Shown here: positions 56,621 through 64,000 of the stretch, piece by piece | Numbering within the stretch: the first letter of the stretch is position 1 | How the letters are laid out: every line of letters begins with the position of its first letter | Assembly (NCBI RefSeq): GCF_032452875.1 | Contig: NC_083881.1 | Span: 63,991,689-64,055,688, forward strand | DNA length: 64,000 nt | DNA from: Bos javanicus | Taxonomy: Eukaryota; Chordata; Mammalia; Artiodactyla; Bovidae | Direction of reading: 5' to 3' | Notes under the pieces: generated by a model | Told to the model about the DNA's origin: nothing | The model's database searches: none | The model's input: the letters and a program-made list of their open reading frames with translations, nothing else | Made by a program: the position numbers and the translations under genes

Positions 56621-57409
56621 TGTTGAATGGCAAACCAATAAACACACAAATGAAAAGAGATGGGGGAGGATTATATGGCAAGTATTAAGCTGGTGGTTTT
56701 CTATATATTTCTATCTCCATCCTCCTTCTCATTGATACACCTGGTCATTACAAGGCAAAGCAGGAAGATCCTTGGATGCATGAAGCTTGCAGTCTGTTTT
56801 CCTCTCACAGATAAGAACCAAGATAAGCCAGGGCCTGGAGAGAGGAGAGTGAGAAGACAGCATGGCAACAAGAAGAGGGGCAGTGGGGGAAAGGGGAGGG
56901 GAGGGGGGGGTCTTCAGATGGAGAGGACGGCCGTCTTCTATGGGAAGGACCAGGGAAGGGAGTGGCTGGGCTGTCCTTGGGGGCCAGTCCCCACACACAG
57001 ACACACACACACAACTCCCCACCTCGTCAAGCATCCCAGGCACTTGGAAGTCCCTTTCAACCAACGGGATGAGACTTGGACATCTCTGTGGAGATGCAGC
57101 AATGGGAGGGGTTGAATAGAGCCAGCTGGAATTGCTGTCTGAGCTGAGGCCATGGTGGATCACCGTCTGTGTAATTGCAGGTAGAATTACACAGGAACAG
57201 AATCACAGAGTGGGCTGCTTTCAGCTGAGGCCCAGAGAGCTGCTCTCTGAGACAGTGGCTGTCGGAATGGGACACAGACTGGGAGGAAGTTCACAGCAGA
57301 GAGGCAGGGGTCGGGGCTTGTCTGGCAGAAGCAGAAGCGAGCAAGGGAGAGAGACACTAAATGGAGTGAAGGGGGAGGCCTGGGCTGGAGTCTCAGCCTG
57401 TTACTGTCG
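56621..57409. other. Unique sequence with G-rich and CA runs
   Basis: Holds the G-rich tract at 56885-56910 and a (CA)n stretch at 56994-57013. Overlapping frames of up to 151 codons on both strands show no domain. Confidence 0.45.
56885..56910 (+). other. G-quadruplex-type motif
   Basis: G runs of 5, 4, 4 and 8 separated by aaa, a and a. This fits the four-run, short-loop pattern of a stable G-quadruplex. Confidence 0.75.
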
Positions 57410-57526
57410 AAGTGGAAGTGTTAGTCGCTCCTTATGTCCGACTCCAACTCTTTGCGACCCCACGGACTATAGCCCACCAGTCTCTTCTGTCCTTGGAATT
57501 TATATATATGTGTATATATATATATT
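57410..57526 (-). mobile_element. Bov-tA tail fragment ending in a TA microsatellite
   Basis: Antisense tail 'gttagtcgctccttatgtcc' to 'ctcttctgtccttggaattt', then a (TA)n run from about 57500. The head is missing. Confidence 0.8.
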
Positions 57527-57534
57527 AGGCCTGA

Positions 57535-57769
57535 GGGCTTCCCAGGTGGTGCTAGTGGTAAAGAACCCACCTGCCAATTCAGGTGGACGGAAGAGACACA
57601 GGTTCAATCCCTATTCGGGTCAGGAAGATCCCTGGAGGAGGGCCTGGCAACCCACTCCAGTGTTCTTGTCTGGAGAATCCCAAGGACAGAGGAGCCTGGT
57701 GGGCTACAGTCCACAGGGTTGCACTGAGTCGGACCAGACTGAAGCGACTTAGCACGACAACACACATAC
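57535..57769 (+). mobile_element. Bov-tA SINE
   Basis: Sense, with a head enlarged by 'ggtggacggaagagacac'. Duplication aggcctga at 57527-57534 and 57770-57777. Confidence 0.92.
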
Positions 57770-57777
57770 GAGGCCTG

Positions 57778-58204
57778 ACATAAAGGGAGTAGTCGTCACT
57801 GTTACTGTCTGTTACCAAACAGCCCTGGAGTGCCTGTCTGACCGACCCAGCGAACAGTCAGTCCCACTCTGGTGATTCAGGAATCTTGACATGAAGAGGA
57901 AAACTGTAGACTTTAGGAATCACACAAGTGATACTGACCACGCCAGGACTGAGAGCCTTGCCTCTGAGCCCCGAATTATAAACTCATGGCCACTAGCACC
58001 ACCCATTCCCTGGCCCATTGGTCCCCTGTCCTTGGCCTGTCTCAGGCTGCCCCAGCCTCCTGACGAGGAGCCAGGGCCTAAAGCTTCAGTCCAAAAATGT
58101 TTTTTTGTCAATTTGATATTTCTGTCTCTGTGAATGCCTCCTATTCTGCTTTTAAAATGTGAAGATACTTATTCAGACGTCATCAATGTCTAGGCCTTCT
58201 TCTG
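57778..58204. other. Unique sequence, no feature seen
   Basis: No repeat or gene recognised. Confidence 0.4.
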
Positions 58205-58382
58205 AAGACAGAGTCCTTGAGACCAGCAGCATCAGCATCACCAGAGATTTGTTAGAAATACAAATTCTCATCCCATCCCAGACCTAGTGAATGAGAGACT
58301 ATGAGGGTGGGGTCCAGCCGTCTGTTTTAACAAGGTGTCCAGGTGATCCTGACGTGCAGTAAGGTTTGAGAACCACTGCAGT
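58205..58382 (-). repeat. MER5A-type hAT element
   Basis: 'gagaccagcagcatcagcat', 'acctagtgaatgagagacta', 'aacaaggtgtccaggtgatc' and 'aaggtttgagaaccactgca' cover most of MER5A. Orientation is assigned tentatively. Confidence 0.72.
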
Positions 58383-58399
58383 GCTCTGTTAGGGCATGG

Positions 58400-58621
58400 T
58401 TGGTGCTGCTGTTTAGTTGCCAAGTCGTGTTATGACTCGACTTAGTTGCAACCCCATGGGCTATAGTATGTCAGGCTCCTCTGTCCATGGGATTTCCCAG
58501 TCAAGAATATTGGAGTAGGCTGCTGTTTCTTTCTCCAGGGAATCTTCCCGACCCAGCGATCGAACCCACATCTCCTGCATTGGCAGGTGGATTCTTTACC
58601 ACTGAGCCACCAGGGAAGCCC
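58400..58621 (-). mobile_element. Bov-tA SINE
   Basis: Antisense; the tail region has a small duplication ('gtcgtgttatgactcgactt'), and the reversed head 'gagccaccagggaagcccg' is intact. Confidence 0.92.
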
Positions 58622-58754
58622 GCACTGGGCATTGTACCAGGGGTCAAAAGCAGGCTACCCCTACCAGGTAGATCACATGGCTCACTGGGAAGTCAATTGA
58701 CGAACCTAGCTAGTCTTCCTCCCCTCTGTGTGGTCGCTCACACAGGATATAAGG

Positions 58755-58905
58755 CTTATTAATTAATTAAACAAATACCGAGTGCCTATTCTATGCCACG
58801 GGATGAGCCAAGAAGTGGAATACAGTGGGGAACAAACCTCCTGGGGCCTCATCTCATGAAGCTAACAGAGAAGACTTTAAACTGATTGTCACCAGTAAGT
58901 GATAA
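58755..58905 (-). repeat. L2 LINE 3' end
   Basis: 'aaataccgagtgcctattct', 'cagtggggaacaaacctcct' and 'tctcatgaagctaacagaga' match reversed L2. Confidence 0.72.
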
Positions 58906-58921
58906 CTTATAAGACTTGCAG

Positions 58922-58946
58922 AGTTTGTTTGTTTGTTTGTTTGTTT
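58922..58946. repeat. (TTTG)n microsatellite
   Basis: About five TTTG units ending in a T run. Confidence 0.9.
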
Positions 58947-59060
58947 TTTCCATAATCAGGCCTTCTCAAACTTTAATATTTATGCAAGTTACCTGGGATC
59001 TCATTAAAATGAAGATTCCACTTTGGTAGGTCTGCCGTGGGGCCTGAGAGTCTGCATTCC

Positions 59061-60042
59061 TTTATTTTTATTTTATCGGAGTAGAGTTGATTAACAATAT
59101 TGTGTTAGTTTCAGGAGTACAGCAAAGTGATTCAGTTATACATATATAGGTATCCATCTATTTTAAATATAGCAGTGTGTACATGTCAGTCCCCAATCTG
59201 CAATCTGTCCCTTCCGCCCACCCTTCCTGCCGGTAGCTTTAAGTTTGTTCTCTAAACCTATGAGTCTGTTTCTGTTCTGTAGATAAGTTTGTTTGCTTCA
59301 CTTTTAATTCCACAATAAGTGATATCATATGACATTTGTCTTTCTCTGTCTGACTCACTTCACTTAGGATGATAATCTCCAGGTCCATTCATATTGCTGC
59401 AAATGACATTATTTCATCCTTTTTAATGGCTGAGTAATATTCCACATCTTCTTTATCCATTCATCTGTTGATGGACATTTAGGTTGCTTCCATGTCTTGG
59501 CTATTGTAAACAGCACTGCAATGAACATTGGGGTACATGTATCCTTTCAAACCATGTTTTTTCCTTGATATATGCCCAGGAGTAAGACTGCTGGGTCATA
59601 TGGTAGCTCTATTTTCAGTTTCTTAACGAACCCCCATACTGTTCTCAATAGTGGCTGCACCAATTTACATTCCCACCAACAGTGTAGGAGGCTTCCCTTT
59701 TCTCCACATCCTCTCCAGCACTTATTGTTTATAGACCTTTTTTTTTTCTTTCTTTCATTTGTAGACCTTTTGATGATGGCCCTTCTGACTGGTGTGAGGT
59801 GATATCTCATAGTTTTGATTTCCAGGGGATCTTCCCCACCAGAGATCAAACTGAGCCACCAGAGAAGCCTACAATAGTGAGCAATGACAAGCATCTTTTC
59901 ATGTGCCTCTTGGCCATCTATATGTCTTCTTTGGAGAAATGTCTATTTGGGTCATCTGCCCATTTCTTGATTGGGTTGTTTATTTTTTCTTACATTGAGC
60001 TACATGAGCTGTTTGTAAGTTCTGGAGATTAATCCCTTGTGG
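59061..60042 (-). mobile_element. L1, 5'-truncated, nested in MER5A
   Basis: Antisense L1. On the minus strand the ORF2 C-terminus is readable: NKCWRGCGEKGSLLHCWW and LKIELPYDPAVLLLGIY. Imperfect flanking repeats tctgcattcc (59051) and tctgtaacattct (60043) fit an aged target duplication. A tiny SINE fragment and a T-rich insert lie inside. Confidence 0.87.
59820..59869 (-). mobile_element. Bov-tA fragment with large internal deletion
   Basis: 'ccaggggatcttccccacc' is joined to 'agagatcaaactgagccacc' and 'agagaagcct': the reversed head of Bov-tA with part of the B box side missing. Only 50 bp, inside the L1. Confidence 0.72.
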
Positions 60043-60148
60043 TCTGTAACATTCTCAACAAGCTCTCAGGTGAATCTGAGCCTGCCTGCCTGAAGCCACA
60101 CTTTGAGTAGCAAACCTCTTAAGGCAATTTCCTATGTTACTACATTCT

Positions 60149-60365
60149 GGGGCTTCCCTGGTGGCTCAGCGGTAAAGAATCTGCCTTCTATGCAAAAGAT
60201 GCAGGTTCGACCCCTGGGTTGGGAATATCCTCTGGAGAAGGAAATGACCACCCATTCCAGTATTCTTGCCTGGGAAATCCCATGGACAGAGGAGCCTGGA
60301 GGGCTACAGTCCATGGGGTCACAAAGAGTTGGACATGACTGAGCGACTAAACAGCCACCACCACC
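60149..60365 (+). mobile_element. Bov-tA SINE
   Basis: Sense, complete, ending in a (cca)n tail. Duplication acattct at 60142-60148 and 60366-60372. Confidence 0.93.
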
Positions 60366-60372
60366 ACATTCT

Positions 60373-61139
60373 AGCCCAGACTTTCTCTGATAGGAAAAAG
60401 TGGCAGGAATTATCATCTTCATTTTCAAGTGAGAAAACCAAGGTCCTAAGACTTTCTTATATCAAGGGCTTGTGCCCCAGAACCCAGGAGCTCCTCACAC
60501 CTCTGCTGAGTTATCTCGAGTTGCTGGCAACCCAGACAAAGGAGGCAGGCAGCTCTGTCATTAATTAGCCTCCAGCTCTCGTTTTATCACAGAACCGCCG
60601 AGTTCCCTCTGTTCCAGACCTGATGTGAGGGAGACAGTTGCTGGATTCTGCCTCCTGTCCAGGACTTTGATAAGAAAACAGATGTCAATTTGTGATGCTG
60701 CCAATCAAAAGGAGCTCTTGGGTCAGCGCTGAATGATAAGGCGGTGCGGTCCCCGGTCCTGAAAAGGGAAGAATAGCACCGGGGCTTTGTAGGCCTTCTC
60801 ACTCCCTCTGCTTTGAAAAAGAAAAGCCTCTCAATCTCTTTCCTATAGAGAAGGGAAAAACGGGGCGCAGGCTTTTCTTGGCTTGTTTCCAGTAGGGGCA
60901 GCTGGAATCTATTGGACGCATTCAAACAGGCCCTCTTTCCCAAGACAGACTGGATAAGCACTGCATTTCATTCGAGAACTCTGTTTCCCCTCTTGGGCCT
61001 CCCCACTCCAGACTGAGAGGAGATTCCCCTCCTAGGTCCACGCTTTACCCCTAGCAACCAGGCTCTGTTTCTTGCCTACACTAAACTCTCTCAAGGTCTG
61101 GGGAGGTGTGTGATTCCCAGATTTTAGGGACTCTTCCTT
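60373..61139. other. Unique sequence, no feature seen
   Basis: No repeat or gene recognised. A 124-codon minus-strand frame (60587-60961) has no domain. Confidence 0.45.
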
Positions 61140-61620
61140 TGGAAGATTCCATCCAACACCATGTCGAACATAGAAGAAAACATCCACATCTCACGTGTTC
61201 CACAGCTGGCCAATTTGAGCAAATTATTTAATATTTTGGCTGTAAAAAATATGATATGACTTTTGTAATTCTGCTTTTGCAATGCTTTCGCCTACAAGGA
61301 ATACATCCAATTTACGACTGGCTGTGATTTTTCAACCATCATTATGCAAACTAGAAAACCTCTCAAAGTAAGAAAAGCAGGAATTATTGTTTTTAAGCAT
61401 CATGAATTTTTTATGAATTCCAAATTTAACTATTCATGAAGCTTAGTGTGATATTTTTGCAGGCATTTAATCGAACCTCCATTAATTTCAATTTTGTAGT
61501 TTTCTTTTCTCCCTTTGGCATTCCCCACAAGTTTTTTAAAGGGCCTTAAATACTTCTGTGGGCTCTTAAGGGCACTTAATGGCTAAAGTAGCATCGAATG
61601 AGAGTGAGTGAGGCTGGTGA
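61140..61620. promoter_or_regulatory. Candidate conserved noncoding element
   Basis: AT-rich, repeat-free and without frames. Dense transcription factor-like sites: octamer-like atgcaaa (61344-61350), 'ccattaatttcaattttgta' homeodomain cores near 61480, and 'ctcttaagggcacttaatgg' with two NKX2-like cores near 61563. The look is that of a developmental enhancer; conservation was not tested. Confidence 0.35.
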
Positions 61621-61984
61621 GAAGTTCAGTGGATGCCCCTTGAAGGAACCACTTACCAGTGCAGCGAATCTTCAAGGCACTTCACTTAGTTCCTGCATGT
61701 CCTGACCTCCAAGGATCCAGTTTCATGTAAAAATCTGGTTGCCATGGTGCTGGGGAATCTCAAACTGTATGGGAAGAACTAGAGGAAGTCATCTAGTCCA
61801 GTGGATTTGTTCATGTCAACTAAATTTTAAATGCAGAAATTGTGCTGAGCAGTGGGTAAGGGAAATATGGCTCAGTCTGGACTGAAAGGGGTCCCTGAGA
61901 TGGGATGGGACTGGGTGGTACTGAGGTGGACACCTGGGAGTCAGGCAGCATCTGTGTGAAGGTCCCATATATTGAGTATTAACA
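61621..61984. other. Unique sequence
   Basis: No feature recognised. Confidence 0.4.
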
Positions 61985-62043
61985 TACACTGGGCTGTGGG
62001 CCTGGGTGTCAGATGGCTTTTCACTCCTGGCTCATCTTTATCA

Positions 62044-62812
62044 TGCGTGCATGCTCAGTCACTCAGTCGTGTCAAACTCTTTGCGAGCCCCCTGGACTAT
62101 AGCCTAAGTCCAACCTAGGCTATGACCTAAGTTATAAGCTATGACCAAGCTAGATAGCATATTAAAAAGCAGAGATATTACTTTGCTGACAAAGGTCTGT
62201 CTAGTCAAGGCTATGGTTTTTCCAGTGGTCATGTATGGATGTGAGAGTTGGACTATAAAGAAAGCTGAGCACCGAAGAATTGATGCTTTTGAACTGTGGT
62301 ATTGGAGAAGACTCTTGAGAGTCCCTTGGACTGCAAGGAGATCCAACCAGTCCATCCTAAAGGAGATCAGTCCTGGGTGTTCATTGGAAGGACTGATGCT
62401 AAAGCTGAAACTCCAATACTTTGGCCACCTCATGCAAAGAACTGACTCATTGGGAAAGACCCTGATGCTGAGAAAGATTGAAGGCAGGAGGAGAAGGGAA
62501 TGACAGAGGATGAGATGATTGGATGGCGTCACTCACTCAGTGGACATGAGTTTGAGCAAGCTCTGGGAGTTGGTGATGGACAGGGAAGCCTGGCATGCTG
62601 CAGTCCATGGGGCTGCAGACACAACTGAGTGACTAAACTGAACTGAACCGAAAGGCTCCTCTGTCCGTGGGATTCTCCAGGAAAGAATACTGGAGTGGGT
62701 TGCCATGTGCTCCTCCAGGGGATCTTCCCAACCTAGGGATCGAACCTGAGTCTCCCGTGCAAGGCCTGCAGTAGCAGGCAGATTCTTTACCACTGAGTCA
62801 CCTAGGAAGCCC
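62044..62812 (-). mobile_element. Bov-tA SINE split by BovB
   Basis: The antisense tail 'gctcagtcactcagtcgtgt' to 'ggactatagcct' lies at the left. The remainder, from 'aggctcctctgtccgtggga' to the reversed head 'gtcacctaggaagccc', resumes near 62653. The two halves join in consensus order. Confidence 0.88.
62120..62648 (+). mobile_element. BovB LINE, 5'-truncated, nested in Bov-tA
   Basis: Sense BovB 3' end from 'agctatgaccaagctagata' to 'gagtgactaaactgaactga', with an open 120-codon frame through the C-terminal region. The 25 bases before it hold short inverted and direct repeats (atagccta/taggctat; ctatgacc twice). Confidence 0.93.
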
Positions 62813-62990
62813 TCTTCATCAGGTGACCCTGGACAAATAATTTCTCTTCTCTGTCTTGGTTTCATCTCTATAACAGGATAATAATCGCTATGCCTGCCTC
62901 TGAGCACTGTTGTCAGGATTAAATGAGATACTGCATGTAGAGCACCTAGCACAGTGCTTGACAGATACCAGCACTCAAATATTATTGTGC

Positions 62991-63384
62991 CCATAAATGT
63001 GTATGTTTACATTTATTGGATTCTATCAAAATAATATGTATTTCACGGCTTATTATTTGTATTATATTTGTATTATTTTTATTGTGGACAGAGTCCCTGT
63101 CAGTGTCTCTGCCCTTATATAGCATGATATGACTCAGATCCTAAAATACAATTTTTTAATCAGATTGCTCCAGTGCATGTTAGGACCCTCAGACACCCAC
63201 CACTCTCATCTGCTCACAGGTAAATCCAATAGCAATCGCTGGCTGGATAAGGGTTTTCTAAGAGAACAGTTAAAGGATGAAAATAAAAGTCTGCATTTGT
63301 CAACCCCTCCACAAACACCAAGCCAACTGGTCTTGCTGTAGCCAAGGCAACATGGCAGCAATTAAAACAAGCATTAACAGTTAG
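62991..63384. other. Unique AT-rich sequence
   Basis: No feature recognised. Confidence 0.4.
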
Positions 63385-63470
63385 TGGTTCTCAACCCCGG
63401 GTGTCCATTGGAACCTCCCTGAGGCCTCCAGTGGATCCTGGGGTTGGAGTGGAAGGGAAGAGGTGGTCTC
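63385..63470. repeat. MER5-like hAT fragment
   Basis: 'agtggttctcaaccccgggt' and 'gtccattggaacctccctga' resemble the terminal part of hAT-Charlie elements such as MER5. Confidence 0.5.
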
Positions 63471-63884
63471 ATGGGCCAGGCTTGGAAGAGCCTGGCCCTG
63501 CTTCCCTCCCACCCCATCCCTTCAGCCAGACTCCAGCAAACATCACCTCTGGGGGACTGAAAAACGTGTCCAGCCTGAGCCAAGAGGAAAACCAACCAGT
63601 TGCTGCTGCCGTGGATGATCTTAATGCAACAGTTAAGTTCAAAAACTGCTCTCCTGCAGCAAAAGGCAAAGAGAATTTTGAAGTTTCAAAAACTGCAGAA
63701 AGAGAAAGAAGCACGTGAAGCAATATCTGACAGTTGAAGAGGAGCTCATGGGTTACAGCACGATTACAGACGCCCATTCCACATCCCAGATAAAGTGTCA
63801 CAGACTCCAACACACCCTTCAAAGCCCTACAGCGATGGTCCAGGCCTCCCCGCCCCCACCCAGCACACTCTGGCTTATGGTGTG
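63471..63884. other. Unique sequence
   Basis: No repeat or gene recognised; a 166-codon minus-strand frame (63469-63969) crosses it without any domain and overlaps an L2. Confidence 0.4.
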
Positions 63885-64000
63885 CCTGCCTGTCTCCTCC
63901 ATCAAACTGTAGGCAAGGGTTGCAAAGCATCGTCCCCAAATCCCAAGGGCCTGGCACGGTGCTTGGCACAGGGTAAACATGGCATTGGGTGAACGTGGCT
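63885..64000 (+). repeat. L2 LINE 3' region, cut by the window end
   Basis: 'ctccatcaaactgtaggcaa', 'gggcctggcacggtgcttgg' and 'cacagggtaaacatgg' follow sense L2. Confidence 0.7.

Larger units (their letters stand above)
58955..60120 (+). repeat. MER5A-type hAT element split by an L1
   Basis: Left part 'ccttctcaaactttaatatt', 'cattaaaatgaagattccac', 'ggcctgagagtctgcattc'. Right part from about 60050 'attctcaacaagctctcagg' to 'cacactttgagtagcaaacc'. Together they give MER5A in order, with an L1 between. Confidence 0.78.
61985..62990 (+). repeat. MIR SINE split by a SINE that holds a BovB
   Basis: MIR 5' part 'ggcttttcactcctggctca' up to 62043, then 'ggtgaccctggacaaataat', 'tgtcaggattaaatgagata' and 'cacctagcacagtgcttgac' from 62813. 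The insertion between has target duplication tctt(t/c)atca (62035-62043 and 62813-62821). Confidence 0.8.

Noticed and set aside
57132..57752. 206-codon frame, one of the longest in the window
   Set aside because: It runs from unique DNA through a Bov-tA fragment, a TA repeat and a second Bov-tA; no domain and no codon pattern support it.
63469..63969. 166-codon minus-strand frame
   Set aside because: No recognisable domain, overlaps a frame on the other strand and an L2 remnant.
1..64000. CRISPR array, operon or bacterial mobile system
   Set aside because: All regularly repeated sequence is explained by eukaryotic retrotransposons and microsatellites; there are no prokaryotic genes.

Overview
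This window is mammalian nuclear DNA from a ruminant, most likely a bovid. The evidence is the repeat content: many BovB (RTE) LINE copies, BovB-tailed SINEs of the Bov-tA and BovA2 types, and tRNA-Glu SINEs of the CHR type. Older mammalian layers (MIR, L2, L1M, MLT1, MER5/hAT and a MER44-like Tigger) lie underneath. The species cannot be decided from the sequence alone. Family names are given from memory of consensus sequences, not from a database search.

No host protein-coding gene is supported. The longest reading frames are either pieces of LINE ORF2 or chance frames crossing SINEs. The only coding-derived sequences are a decayed BovB ORF2 (6.1-8.9 kb), shorter BovB 3' pieces, L1 ORF2 C-terminal pieces read on the minus strand, and one L1 with 5'UTR, ORF1 and scraps of ORF2 (44.3-47.2 kb). 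The window is best read as intergenic or deep intronic.

Layout. At 0-13.5 kb there are six BovB copies, one nearly full length, with scattered Bov-tA and an older L1. At 13.5-17.5 kb there is a cluster of related LTRs, all on the minus strand; the last is split by an L1 that itself carries a BovA2, two microsatellites and a Bov-tA. At 17.5-29 kb unique sequence alternates with SINEs, an L1M and a MIR split twice by younger elements. At 29.2-31.7 kb there is a repeat-free, CpG-elevated stretch that is the best candidate for a host promoter or enhancer. At 32-40 kb MIR, L2 and a SINE with an inverted 5' part occur, plus a second CpG-rich patch near 37.5 kb. At 40.3-43.2 kb an AT-rich block free of ruminant-specific repeats looks like conserved regulatory DNA. 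At 44-50 kb there is an old L1 followed by a run of clean SINE insertions. At 50-64 kb mostly unique DNA holds L2, MIR, hAT relics, a second L1 nested in a MER5, a candidate conserved noncoding element near 61.4 kb, and a MIR/Bov-tA/BovB nest at 62-63 kb.

I do not see a new biological system. The most notable signals are three perfect inverted repeats inside unrelated transposon copies, which look like template-switch scars; one of them accounts for the frame change inside the BovB reverse transcriptase. Others are a SINE with the hallmarks of twin priming, a 23-base G run inside an L1 ORF1, two CpG-island-like patches, and two candidate conserved noncoding blocks.
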